Source: an uncultured Pelagibacteraceae bacterium
Lineage (GTDB): Bacteria; Pseudomonadota; Alphaproteobacteria; Pelagibacterales; Pelagibacteraceae
Direction: 5' to 3'
Length of the DNA: 64,000 nucleotides
Assembly: GCA_902629955.1 (NCBI GenBank)
Contig: CACOSS010000002.1
Coordinates: 47,103 to 111,102 of the forward strand
How positions within the stretch are numbered: position 1 is the stretch's first letter; each line of letters starts with the position of its first letter. Positions 18,001 to 27,343 of the stretch are shown one piece after another. The notes beneath the pieces were generated by a model, which saw nothing but the letters and a program-made list of their open reading frames with translations, had not been told where the DNA came from and made no database searches. Made by a program: the position numbers and the translations under genes.

Positions 18001-19870
18001 CATCTTCACATTCATCTGACCCATCGGCGCCACATGAGCCAGCCGTAGCCAATCTTTCAAAAGCTCTCATAGAGGTTCCTCTTATATTTCCGCCATATGC
18101 TACAAATAATGTCTTAATACCCTGCTGTCTCAATGCTGCTATTCGAGCTTGTGCTGGACCAGTATTTCTCATTGCTCCGTCACCAATAACAATCACATAA
18201 TTTAATTGACATTCAGATGTCGGATCAAAAACTAATCCACCTGCGCTACCGTCATTAAAATAATTTTGAGCCATTTGTGAGAAGGCATTAGCGTCTGTAC
18301 CCCATGCAAGTCCTAATGGGCGAAGAACACTCATTATTCTTCCCGCTCCTTGTGAACTTATTCCAACGTTAATACATGAATCAGTGTTGCATAATCGGCT
18401 TGTGCCCTCTGGGTGACTGCCAACCCAACCACGATAGTACATGCAGCCATCATTTCTATGACAATGTCTACCTCCTCTTCTGCTATTTTTTCCTCGACCA
18501 CTTTCACCTGCGTTCCAGTGTCCAAATCCAAAATGAGCTCCAGTTGTTAAAGTTGTGTCATTAACGATTGCATCAATTGCTTGTTTTACTCCGGTCCATC
18601 TATTAATTCTTGGACCACCCATATTTTCCAACCAGGCTGTGTCTCTATTAGTATTAGTAAAAAGGTCCTCATTAAATTCGTCAATAAATCCACTAGATGT
18701 TGATGTAAGTATTCTACTATTTGCAGCATCAACCTCTAATCCCCAAACCTGTGAAAAATTAACATCGCCTGCAGCTATAGTAGTCGATCCTGTTGCTGGT
18801 TCATTTTTATTAAAACTTCTTATACCTTTTCCAATACTTGATAGTACTGTACACCCTGTATCTGAAACCTGTATCTTTTGAATTGCAAAATTGATACCTG
18901 AGCCCACATAGATAATATTACTATCATCTGGTGAAACAGCTAATGAAGTTACATTTATTAATTGACTATCTAAGGTTGGTTGGTTAGTTCGCGCACAATA
19001 TCTTACTCTGTTCTCGTTTATCGTGAATGCGTTTCCAGTTCTTGTAAGTGAATAACCATTTAGATTACCGTTTCCTAAGTACAGCATGGTGCCTTCATTA
19101 TTTACAGACATTCGAGAAAAACTATTTATTAAGTTACTCCATCCTCCTCTACCAAATCTTTGTGTTTCACACATAAGTGTTTCTAAATTACAAGACACGA
19201 AAGATCCGTTTCTCCTACCAGCATTACTAGTACCTAAAGCAAATATATAAGGCACATTATTTATAGTTTTGACGTCAAAACCTCTTACAGTTCCAATTTC
19301 TGGAAGATCCAATACCATTCTGCAATTTCTGCCAGTTTCATCAAATGCGAATATTAAATGGAATGTTCTTCTAACTGTTGAATTAAAAAAAATTAAATTT
19401 TCATTATTTAAAACACTAGTAGTTAGCCCTCTAACAGATTTAACATTTCTATTTCTAGAAACGTTCACATTCATTCTTTGATTGGTACTCGTTCGGCCGT
19501 TATTATATAAAACTTGTCTACAAGTACCTGCAAATCTAATTCCTCCGTTGTTTCCAAAACTTCTGTCTCTTTCATAAGCTTGGACGTCAGCATCGTTATT
19601 GTATGTATATCTAATTACTCCATTACCTCTTGACTGAGTAACTATAATTCTTCCTGCTGAATCGTATACAGCGTTTGGTACACTATCTAATCCATCATTA
19701 CCAATCCACGCAGCCATACTTGCTGAACTGTCGACCAAAAATAAAATATTAGCAGCTACATCTCCTTCTCCTGCTCCTGGTGGAACTGGTTTTGAATTTA
19801 AACTTGTCTGCAAATTAAAAAATACTAATAATACAAAAAAGATTTTAAAAATTTTATTCATTTTACCCAT
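15089..19870 (-). CDS. pilY1: PilY1-like pilus tip adhesin with vWA domain and C-terminal beta-propeller
   Basis: NILFLVDSSASMAAWIG, YVIVIGDGAMR, DYDGDCNIDEKRDSVMGDVYHSQLVEVGKP, YAGANSGVLHAIDAETGQELWGFIPP. Confidence 0.92.
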   Translation of the reverse strand: MGKMNKIFKIFFVLLVFFNLQTSLNSKPVPPGAGEGDVAANILFLVDSSASMAAWIGNDGLDSVPNAVYDSAGRIIVTQSRGNGVIRYTYNNDADVQAYERDRSFGNNGGIRFAGTCRQVLYNNGRTSTNQRMNVNVSRNRNVKSVRGLTTSVLNNENLIFFNSTVRRTFHLIFAFDETGRNCRMVLDLPEIGTVRGFDVKTINNVPYIFALGTSNAGRRNGSFVSCNLETLMCETQRFGRGGWSNLINSFSRMSVNNEGTMLYLGNGNLNGYSLTRTGNAFTINENRVRYCARTNQPTLDSQLINVTSLAVSPDDSNIIYVGSGINFAIQKIQVSDTGCTVLSSIGKGIRSFNKNEPATGSTTIAAGDVNFSQVWGLEVDAANSRILTSTSSGFIDEFNEDLFTNTNRDTAWLENMGGPRINRWTGVKQAIDAIVNDTTLTTGAHFGFGHWNAGESGRGKNSRRGGRHCHRNDGCMYYRGWVGSHPEGTSRLCNTDSCINVGISSQGAGRIMSVLRPLGLAWGTDANAFSQMAQNYFNDGSAGGLVFDPTSECQLNYVIVIGDGAMRNTGPAQARIAALRQQGIKTLFVAYGGNIRGTSMRAFERLATAGSCGADGSDECEDVIVANTPEDLKSELTSKIRQIIADKLAFTAPSITATIQEGGSLYQAQFGYEQFKEWRGKILRKKLKANGDVIHEMGLSGNWNAAVEMRAQSRDAGVPDARNLWTAMPTVPYIGNWDNFTTENSDAIGSLFESLNYTVKDYHDGATGCNLGSNGNADDIIGLINFMSGVDYFDYDGDCNIDEKRDSVMGDVYHSQLVEVGKPDANVKFEDNNQEAYWRAKNNYQSFAMNNFSRKSVIYAGANSGVLHAIDAETGQELWGFIPPFVAGLLPQVINKNYNGKVNGTNGGSNPIFGVDGSPVIHDVFIKGISPSGAIETRKSWHTILFIPYGRGGAGFSVLDVTQPQITGTGGPIHMFSIYNDNINKRILIADHEGNITQKTYNSGFASSLQSQEGIMAQENYNAARAEDEGNQTDVNPEVTTQQDAIAPCDDSEDFRINGTASCFKGTTFYFDGIVLDYNEGDTIPAGVLSATEIDDGEAKSIPIASATMEGGSLKVTFNEEKVININVSDAEPTESNQFSISTACRGATGIEPMYDYTQLGETWSSPRIFRIPSANPGKRDNVKEDTYVAVMGGGLSLNDPCAGSAVFLVNLEDRDNPGSIFGAEENGGPISIVDTDPGGVTVGNDVLPTPNGSDINNSIPSTPLVITPDTAFGIPWRGAMVYVNDLEGKITKINLTSSEENGAELFDQTTLFKLNADTSNARYSYFSMDAGIGFSDSEFWLFGSTGNFTDLGSQEAGLDNILYGVKDPDFPLFNPNARINGGAHTKTPSGSDETFLTKANLNAEQADTLDDAVICNDVTGDVTGDKCPTKGKKAWYIALDRDSNGSFISPRQYRKASAPPTLFSGKVYFPVYQPPVGQNRCNQGKAYICVTDDECGTNKSQGLQTNAAQSNNDLGTDTSSSTGSQDTVTIGSEDNACAYINEGVLSELVVFGTNLFANVAGPSADASTLYRVPALPGDIISNRGGWRDSSY

Positions 19871-20372
19871 TTGCTTCTAAAACTTGTTCACCTACAACAA
19901 AATCTTTTAGTTGGTTATTTGTTATTTCTAAGACTTCATATATTTGTTCTTGATGTTCGTATTTGCTATAGACTATTAGCAAATTACCAAGACTTAAATT
20001 TTTAAATCCAGCTCGATCTTTTTCCAATTCTGAACCTAACGATCCAATGAAGCTATTTGTGAAATTGTATACTTCATTTTTTATATTAGGATCCCATGAT
20101 AAAACATTAATCCCTGCAATTTGTGAATTGTAGATAATTACCTCTAGGTCAGCATTTTCTAAACTCGATTCCTCACAATAATCTTTAGCAGGCACAGTAT
20201 ATCTAACAGAGTAACCATCACCATATGTAGTTGAGTCAAATTCTTCAAGGAAGTCAAATTTCTCACTAGCAGCGTTAACAGTAGTTCCTATATCTACATT
20301 TAATATAGAGCATGCGTAAGCTTTTGATTGTGAAATTAAAACTAAGAAAGAAAGTATGATCAGATTTCTCAT
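19863..20372 (-). CDS. Secreted hypothetical protein between PilX and PilY1
   Basis: Signal peptide MRNLIILSFLVLISQSKAYA; overlaps pilY1 start by 8 nt; no recognised family. Confidence 0.6.
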   Translation of the reverse strand: MRNLIILSFLVLISQSKAYACSILNVDIGTTVNAASEKFDFLEEFDSTTYGDGYSVRYTVPAKDYCEESSLENADLEVIIYNSQIAGINVLSWDPNIKNEVYNFTNSFIGSLGSELEKDRAGFKNLSLGNLLIVYSKYEHQEQIYEVLEITNNQLKDFVVGEQVLEANG

Positions 20373-20432
20373 CTTATAGATTTTATTTGAATTTGATTTT
20401 TATTCAATACTCTTAAGTGGTCATTTTTGGTT

Positions 20433-21116
20433 TTAATACGCCAATACAACAATAGTTTCTAGAGGTACTAAAATTACTGGCTTGTCAACAGGTCCCATTA
20501 TACCACATCCATATAACCGATAAGCTGCCCCTCTCCTTTGAGCATTGGTTGAACTTTTTTTAAGACTTGTACCGGCACCTGCATAAGTCTCGGTTCCAAC
20601 TAATGTAGAAAGATACTCATATCTAAATGTTTGTAGTTTTGTTCGTTCTCGTGCAATATCATCTGCGTCTCCTAAGTCAGCGCTCAGTTGATCATTTTCA
20701 ATGATGGGGCCAATAATATTCCAAAAAGATTGATTTCTTTCGTATTCAACAACTCTAAATTCAGAACCGGCACTGCTGTCTATATTTTTAAAGCTTCTGA
20801 CACAAGGTGTAAGATTCATATCTATTCTTGTACCGTCAACTGCATCGTCTTGATTAACTGGAACTTCCCTTGCACCATAGTCTCTAAATCCAGTGTCTCT
20901 ATTTATCGGGCCAATCATTCTATCCATTAAACTTTTTTGAGCTTGCAGCAAAGCAGTTTCAGCTACATAAAATGTTTGTTGATACTCATCAGTACTATTA
21001 TTACTTGAATGATCTGAAGATGCAGTGATGACCAATGCACCACCCATCAAAGACATGGCTAATAGTAAAACCAAAGATAATACTAATGCAAAACCTTTAT
21101 CATTTTGTTTAATCAT
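20433..21116 (-). CDS. PilX-like minor pilin
   Basis: KG|FALVLSLVLLLAMSLMGGALVITA and position in minor-pilin operon. Confidence 0.75.
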   Translation of the reverse strand: MIKQNDKGFALVLSLVLLLAMSLMGGALVITASSDHSSNNSTDEYQQTFYVAETALLQAQKSLMDRMIGPINRDTGFRDYGAREVPVNQDDAVDGTRIDMNLTPCVRSFKNIDSSAGSEFRVVEYERNQSFWNIIGPIIENDQLSADLGDADDIARERTKLQTFRYEYLSTLVGTETYAGAGTSLKKSSTNAQRRGAAYRLYGCGIMGPVDKPVILVPLETIVVLAY

Positions 21117-22150
21117 TGGAAGGATTGTCCTATATTTCTAGTGTTTACTGTAACTATGACAGAGTCTCTTAAATACTTATCTGTACCATCATCACTAGGC
21201 TCATAATTTCTCTGTAGGCCATATACTTTTCTTGCAACTTTAGTGGTTGTATTAGTTGGATCTATTTGTTTATCTTGTTTGTAAAAATCATTTTTTGATC
21301 TAAAAGTAATTCTTATATCAACTGTTCGTATATCAAATAATTTATCTCTTAGGTTTAAGTTTTCTGGCGCAGGAAAGTTTTTAGAAGAATCCATTAAAAT
21401 TCTACCATTTTCATCAAATGGTATAAATTCCATGTCTACAACATGATCTCTTACTAATGTTTCTTTAAAGCATTCGGCACATTCGTCATCCCAATAACCG
21501 ACAACTAAATCTTCTTCACGACCTGGCCATGCACATATTCCTTCTTCATACCCATCAGTCCTTGGCTGTATCCAGCTTTCTATTTTTTTATAAACTCCGT
21601 ATCTTTCGTCACCATCTTCATCAATTGGTAATGCGTAGTATGAAGTCTTGTAAATTTTAAATGGTTGGAGCTGGTCAGTATTTGAGAGTAAGCTAAAATC
21701 TTCATAAACTATTTCAATTCTATCACAACAAGTATCAAATGCTTTATGAAGACTTGGTTGATCTTTACTTACATTTTTTCTTATAACTAAAGGTGCATGG
21801 CTCCTTGCTTCATCGCCATCATAACCAGAATTAAATGAAATATAATTTCTATCGGTTAAACGAAGCCCACTTGCTACACACGTAGCATTTCTTGGATCGT
21901 TTCTAAATTGATCAGCAGCATAATCACCAGAATAATATCTAAAACCAGCCATTCTTATGTCTCTCATAATCATTGTAACGAGATCTCGGCTGGATCCACT
22001 AATTTTTGCTTTATCACTCACTTGTTTGTAAGCCCCACTGACAGCATTATAAGATGTATACATTGCCCCAATCATTACAGACGTAATGATAATTGAAATT
22101 AATATTTCAATTAAAGTAAGACCTTTATTATTTTCGTTTTTTTTAATCAT
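21113..22150 (-). CDS. PilW-like minor pilin
   Basis: KG|LTLIEILISIIITSVMIGAMYTSY prepilin motif. Confidence 0.8.
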   Translation of the reverse strand: MIKKNENNKGLTLIEILISIIITSVMIGAMYTSYNAVSGAYKQVSDKAKISGSSRDLVTMIMRDIRMAGFRYYSGDYAADQFRNDPRNATCVASGLRLTDRNYISFNSGYDGDEARSHAPLVIRKNVSKDQPSLHKAFDTCCDRIEIVYEDFSLLSNTDQLQPFKIYKTSYYALPIDEDGDERYGVYKKIESWIQPRTDGYEEGICAWPGREEDLVVGYWDDECAECFKETLVRDHVVDMEFIPFDENGRILMDSSKNFPAPENLNLRDKLFDIRTVDIRITFRSKNDFYKQDKQIDPTNTTTKVARKVYGLQRNYEPSDDGTDKYLRDSVIVTVNTRNIGQSFQ

Positions 22151-22746
22151 GGTTTAAGTCTGAAATCAGATTGAAAGTATAAATATTTTCTTTTCTGACC
22201 ATTGTTTAATGTCATTTGAGCTCTTCCAATATACATAATTTCATCTCGTTGATTTTTGTTTTCAATACAGCCTGGAGAAGTTGCATTATTGCAAAGTTTA
22301 AAGATTTCAAAAGCCCTTACGTCTCTACCACTACTTGAGCAATCCATGTAGTCCCTATTGCTTATTAAAGCATTCCACTTTTCAGTTTTATTTTCAGTTG
22401 GGTCATCGTCAGAGGTTGAATTCTCATAAACCTTTCCCGCTGTATCTGTTTTAACAAGATTTTTTGCTCCTTGAGTTCCACATACTGAATTAAAACTTCT
22501 GTCGTCATCAACTGCTAAAATGTCTGTAAAATTTTCACTAGTAGAATTGTCTCTCAATGATAGCGAGTCCTCTACAAACATATTGACAAAAAAAGTAGCT
22601 TTAGTTCTTTCTCCAGATGTTTTGACTGAATTGATTGAATACTGAGTAATTTGGAGAACTGCTACAAATCCAATACCAACGATTGCCATTGATATTAGTG
22701 CTTCTAGCAGAGAAACACCTAAATTATTTTTCTTATTTTTCTTCAT
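22147..22746 (-). CDS. PilV-like minor pilin
   Basis: LG|VSLLEALISMAIVGIGFVAVLQIT prepilin motif. Confidence 0.8.
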   Translation of the reverse strand: MKKNKKNNLGVSLLEALISMAIVGIGFVAVLQITQYSINSVKTSGERTKATFFVNMFVEDSLSLRDNSTSENFTDILAVDDDRSFNSVCGTQGAKNLVKTDTAGKVYENSTSDDDPTENKTEKWNALISNRDYMDCSSSGRDVRAFEIFKLCNNATSPGCIENKNQRDEIMYIGRAQMTLNNGQKRKYLYFQSDFRLKP

Positions 22747-22752
22747 TAAATT

Positions 22753-23505
22753 TTACTTCCATTCTGATAACACCTCGGTGGTCCTTTTATTCCACTTGAA
22801 TGTATCTACTTCTCCAAATCTTGTCCACTTAACTGCCCCAACATATTTACAACTATTATCATCAGGATCCCATGAAAGTGGTTGTGGAATTACTTTTTCT
22901 AAAGGATTCGCAACATACTCAATTGTACACTCCGCATTTTCATCCTTATTTAATAATATATATATGTAATGTTCAGGTTGTTCATCTATGCCTAATTCTC
23001 CATCTGCATAAAAGAATTTACCATTTCTGGAAAAACATACAGAAGCTGGACCATCAAACCATTGAAAGATCACGTCATTTCTTTCCATCTCAAAAATGCT
23101 TGCTCTTAACTCAGGTCTTTCCGCTAAATCTTCACTGGTCCAAAATTCAGGATCCAGTTCACCTATGGAACATCTGCTATCACTTGCAGTATTCCATACA
23201 TCGTTTACATCATTCATTTTGGCAGTGAAATTATCCATTGTAACACCTTTAGTTCTAATTGTGATGCCATCCAATGAGTCACTTTCAAATAGTACCTGAA
23301 CATAAGCAAAAGTTCCCCTCTCTGTTGTTGCGTGTATATTTCTCAACAAAGATGCGACTTGTTCAGTTGCATTTGATACTACTCTGCTGTTATTCCATTT
23401 CGTAAAATTAGGAATACCAACTCCAGCAAGAGCGCCAACTATTGCTAACACAACAATTATTTCTAGTAATGAAAAACCTTTATTGTTCTTTTCCTGCTCC
23501 TGCAT
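22753..23505 (-). CDS. FimT/GspH-like minor pilin
   Basis: KG|FSLLEIIVVLAIVGALAGVGIPNF prepilin motif. Confidence 0.85.
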   Translation of the reverse strand: MQEQEKNNKGFSLLEIIVVLAIVGALAGVGIPNFTKWNNSRVVSNATEQVASLLRNIHATTERGTFAYVQVLFESDSLDGITIRTKGVTMDNFTAKMNDVNDVWNTASDSRCSIGELDPEFWTSEDLAERPELRASIFEMERNDVIFQWFDGPASVCFSRNGKFFYADGELGIDEQPEHYIYILLNKDENAECTIEYVANPLEKVIPQPLSWDPDDNSCKYVGAVKWTRFGEVDTFKWNKRTTEVLSEWK

Positions 23506-24493
23506 CTATTTTTCCTGCTTTAACTAATTCCTCCAAAGACTTGGTCATAGTAATCATTCCTTCTTTGACTGCAGTTTGCATGATGCTTGGAATTTGATGA
23601 ATTTTTGCTTCTCTAATTAAGTTTTGAATTGGTGGAGTACACTTCATCACTTCAAAGGCACCACATCTTCCTTGACCATCTTTAGTTTTTAGAAGTCTTT
23701 GAGTTACAACCATTTTTAGTGAAGTTGAAATTTGCGCTCTGATTTGTGCTTGTTGTTCAGGTGGAAATACGTCTATAATTCTATTTATTGTACTTGGTGC
23801 GCCACTAGTATGAAGTGTTCCAAACACTAAGTGACCTGTTTCAGCGGCAGTCAGAGCTAATGAAACAGTTTCTAAATCTCTCATCTCACCAACTAATATT
23901 ACATCTGGATCTTCTCGTAGTGCTGCTTTTAATGCAGTCGCAAATGTTTGCGTTTGTTTACCTACTTCTCTATGCGAGACAATACTTTTTAAATCTTTAT
24001 GAATAAATTCTACTGGATCTTCGACAGTAATAATATTTGATGTTCTAGTTTTATTTATTTCGTTAACGATTGCAGCAAGCGTAGTTGATTTACCCGAACC
24101 AGTGGGACCAGTCACTAAAACAAGACCTTTATGCATATCAATAATATCATAAAGTACTGGAGGTAGATCAAATTGTTCCATTGAAGGTATAACGCTTTCT
24201 ACTCTTCTCAAAACTGCTGCGGGTCCATGAATAGTTTTATAAAAATTGGCTCTAAATCTTAATCCACTTAATGTTACAGATGAATCTAGCTCATGAGTAT
24301 CTTTGAATTTTTTCATTTCTATCTCGTTACAATTTGTAGATATTAAGTCTTGAAGGTCTTGAGCTTTAACCATTACCTCGGGAATTTTATGGATCTCTCC
24401 TGTTTGTCTATAAGCTAACGGCCAACCACTTCTAATATGAAAGTCAGAAATTTTTTTATTATTTTTTGCCAGTTCTTCTAATTTTTCAAACAT
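23480..24493 (-). CDS. pilT: T4P retraction ATPase PilT/PilU
   Basis: GPTGSGKSTTLAAIV, REDPDVILVGEMRDLETVSLALTAAETGHLVFGTLHTSGA. Confidence 0.94.
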   Translation of the reverse strand: MFEKLEELAKNNKKISDFHIRSGWPLAYRQTGEIHKIPEVMVKAQDLQDLISTNCNEIEMKKFKDTHELDSSVTLSGLRFRANFYKTIHGPAAVLRRVESVIPSMEQFDLPPVLYDIIDMHKGLVLVTGPTGSGKSTTLAAIVNEINKTRTSNIITVEDPVEFIHKDLKSIVSHREVGKQTQTFATALKAALREDPDVILVGEMRDLETVSLALTAAETGHLVFGTLHTSGAPSTINRIIDVFPPEQQAQIRAQISTSLKMVVTQRLLKTKDGQGRCGAFEVMKCTPPIQNLIREAKIHQIPSIMQTAVKEGMITMTKSLEELVKAGKIDAGAGKEQ

Positions 24494-24618
24494 GATATTT
24501 ATTTATATAATAGCTATATTAAAATAAATTTTAAACTGTAGAATTGGCTCAAAATAGTCTACAAAATTGTTATTTTTCAATAAAATCTAATAATTTTTAA
24601 GAAAAAATATTTATCTAG

Positions 24619-25731
24619 ATGATTTTTTTAAAAAAACTGTTCAATTTAGTAAAGATAATTCTAATTACTTTTGTATTTTCATTAGTTATTGATTTTTTTC
24701 TTGGATCAAAAATTTTAAAATATTTTGATGATTATTTTGCAAAATCTCAATTCTATGAAAGATTAGTAAGGATTGACCATCCAATATATCATCATACTTT
24801 AAGAGCGAATATTCAGTACTCTAATAACGTAAGCTTTCTAGGAACTTATGAACTTTGTACAAATAACCATGGATTTAAATCAAAGTGTAATGAAGCAGTA
24901 GATAAAAACTTTGAATTTGCATTTATTGGGGACTCTTTCACTGAAGGAACGCCTATAGAATATGAGGAAAGTTTTGTTGGGATTTTCACAGAAGCAACTG
25001 AATATAAAACTGCCAACCTTGGAATAGTATCATATTCCCCAAAAATATATTTATCAAAAATTAATTATTTAATAAATGAAGGTTTTGATTTTGACCATGT
25101 GGTTGTATTTATAGATATAAGTGACTTTTATGATGATACGAATTTTTATTCTATAGATGAAAGTTTAAAAGTTACTGAAAAATATTCTAAAAAGAAAAAC
25201 TTAAAACGTAGAAAATTTTTAAGAAATAATTTTCCACTGACAAATTTTTATATGTTTGTCTTAAAAAAATATAAGTTCAAGAGTGAAGAAGACAAGGAAT
25301 TGAGTGTAAATGATGAATATCCTGTTTTCACTGACAAAGTCAATCTCAAAGCAAAATGGACATATTCAAAAGAAGATACAATTGAAAAGTACGATTTAGG
25401 AATAAAAGAGGGAAATCAAATAATGGTTAGTCATATGGAAAAACTTTATGAAATATTATCTCAAAATAATATCAAATTAAGTTTGGCAGTTTATCCTTGG
25501 CCTCATCAGTTAAAAAATGATGTGGTAAACTCCATCCATGTAAAAATATGGCAGGAATTCTGTAAAAATAAATGCGAAAATTTTATTAATTATTTTCCAA
25601 TTTTCTTTGATGAAATGAATAATTCTTCTTTCTTAGAAACTTATAAAAAATACTATTTCAAAAATGACCCACATTTTAATAAAATTGGACATAAAGTCTT
25701 AGCAAATAAATTAATAGAAATTTTTAAATAA
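24619..25731 (+). CDS. Membrane-anchored SGNH-hydrolase-like protein
   Basis: N-terminal TM; AFIGDSFTEGTPIEYEESF block I and C-terminal DPHFNKIGHKVLA block V. Confidence 0.75.
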   Translation: MIFLKKLFNLVKIILITFVFSLVIDFFLGSKILKYFDDYFAKSQFYERLVRIDHPIYHHTLRANIQYSNNVSFLGTYELCTNNHGFKSKCNEAVDKNFEFAFIGDSFTEGTPIEYEESFVGIFTEATEYKTANLGIVSYSPKIYLSKINYLINEGFDFDHVVVFIDISDFYDDTNFYSIDESLKVTEKYSKKKNLKRRKFLRNNFPLTNFYMFVLKKYKFKSEEDKELSVNDEYPVFTDKVNLKAKWTYSKEDTIEKYDLGIKEGNQIMVSHMEKLYEILSQNNIKLSLAVYPWPHQLKNDVVNSIHVKIWQEFCKNKCENFINYFPIFFDEMNNSSFLETYKKYYFKNDPHFNKIGHKVLANKLIEIFK

Positions 25732-25745
25732 AATTAATTTAAAGT

Positions 25746-26087
25746 TTAATAAAAAAAATAATAAATAACCCAAACAATCAAAGAATATTCAAAAAAAGTT
25801 TTTGTCATAACCAATTGTTTTTCAGTAAATTTTGAAGTCAAAAATTTAGCTAAAAATTTAAATCCTAAATGAACTAATACAATTGAAAAAATAACGCCAA
25901 TTAAAATAAATTTAATAGAAAAATTTTTATATCCAAAATAAATTGCAGCAATCAAAGTAAGCCAAGAAACATTAGATATAAATACTTTAAAAATTAAACC
26001 AGCTTTTTTACTAAAAATAGATTGAGTCTTAATTATAGAATAAGACCAAATTACCCCAATCAAAAAACTAATATATTTAACTAACAT
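25746..26087 (-). CDS. Small multi-pass hypothetical membrane protein
   Basis: Hydrophobic 113-aa ORF overlapping msrB end. Confidence 0.6.
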   Translation of the reverse strand: MLVKYISFLIGVIWSYSIIKTQSIFSKKAGLIFKVFISNVSWLTLIAAIYFGYKNFSIKFILIGVIFSIVLVHLGFKFLAKFLTSKFTEKQLVMTKTFFEYSLIVWVIYYFFY

Positions 26088-26487
26088 AAGGTTTAAAGAC
26101 TAAACATATACCATTATTACAATATCTTTTTCCAGTTGGTTTTGGTCCATCATCAAAAATATGACCATGATGTCCCCCACAATTTTTACAATGATATTCT
26201 GTTCTAGGATATCCTAATATATGATCTGTTTTAGTTTCAAAAACATCCGGCAAAGACTCAAAAAAAGAAGGCCATCCAGATCCACTTTCATATTTAGTAG
26301 AGGATTCAAATAATTTAATACCGCAGCCTGCACAATGATAACTACCTTTCCTTTTTTCAGAATTCAATTCACTAGAACTAGGAGGCTCTGTGCCCTCCTC
26401 TAGTAAAACTATTTTTTGTTCAGCTGTTAGTTTTGATTTATCAATCTTAGACATATTATTTTTTTTTATTAGATAAAAATAAACCAA
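26077..26487 (-). CDS. msrB: Peptide methionine-R-sulfoxide reductase
   Basis: CAGCG, GSGWPSF, CKNCGGHHGHIFDDGPKPTGKRYCNNG. Confidence 0.95.
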   Translation of the reverse strand: MVYFYLIKKNNMSKIDKSKLTAEQKIVLLEEGTEPPSSSELNSEKRKGSYHCAGCGIKLFESSTKYESGSGWPSFFESLPDVFETKTDHILGYPRTEYHCKNCGGHHGHIFDDGPKPTGKRYCNNGICLVFKPYVS

Positions 26488-27343
26488 TTATAACTAAAAT
26501 TGAACCTATAGTATGAAAATATCTAAACTGCTCATCGAAAAAAAACATTGCCATAAATGTACTAAACAAAGGTATTAATGATAAAAAAATTCCTGATCTA
26601 TTGGGTCCAATGATTGAAACGGCTCCTGCCCAGCAATAGTAAGATCCAATACTCGGAAATAAAGCTAAATAAATTAAACAATATATAAATGTTTTATCGA
26701 TAGTTGCTGCATTACCCTCAAAATATTCGTAACTAAATTGAGGTAATAAAAATATAAGGCCACAAGTACAAACAATGTGAACAAAACTCAAAAGTGATAT
26801 TTTCAGTTTTAATTTTTTAAGGAAAGACGAATATAAGCCCCAACAAACTACTGCACCTATCATCCAAATATCCCCAATGTTAAAGTCTAAATTTAATAAA
26901 ATGTTTAAATTAAATTTAGTAATTATTACTAAAATTCCTAAGACTGAAATTAAAAGTCCAAGCAATTGATAAAGGTTTGTCTTTTCTATTTTAAAAATAA
27001 AGCAAGATAAAATTATAGCTGCGGGAATAGCGGTATTAAATAGAGATGCATTAATCACTTGCGTATATTGAAGCGAAACATAAACGAATGAATTAAATAA
27101 ACCTACGCTAGTTAGTCCAAGAAAGAGGAGTAAAGGCAGATTATTAACAATTTCTTTTTTTTTACTTAGTATTTCCTTGTACGTAAAAGGTAATAAAATA
27201 AACCAAACAGATACCCATCTGAAAAAAACTAATGTGAAAGGTGAAATGCTTTCAACAAAAGCAAATTTTCCGATAATAAAATTTCCAGCCCAAAAGATTG
27301 ATGCTAGGACTAGCATCACATAAGCTTTGATATTAAGACTCAC
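26456..27343 (-). CDS. EamA/DMT-family transporter
   Basis: Ten TM-like segments, two EamA repeats (IFWAGNFIIGKFAF; GAVVCWGLYSSFLK). Confidence 0.9.
   Translation of the reverse strand: MSLNIKAYVMLVLASIFWAGNFIIGKFAFVESISPFTLVFFRWVSVWFILLPFTYKEILSKKKEIVNNLPLLLFLGLTSVGLFNSFVYVSLQYTQVINASLFNTAIPAAIILSCFIFKIEKTNLYQLLGLLISVLGILVIITKFNLNILLNLDFNIGDIWMIGAVVCWGLYSSFLKKLKLKISLLSFVHIVCTCGLIFLLPQFSYEYFEGNAATIDKTFIYCLIYLALFPSIGSYYCWAGAVSIIGPNRSGIFLSLIPLFSTFMAMFFFDEQFRYFHTIGSILVIIGLFLSNKKK

Noticed and set aside
22872-23228. 118-aa + strand ORF opposite the FimT-like pilin
   Set aside because: Shadow ORF with biased composition, no recognisable motif
24537-24563. TGTAGA...TCTACA inverted repeat upstream of pilT
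   Set aside because: Six-bp arms in AT-rich spacer; likely chance
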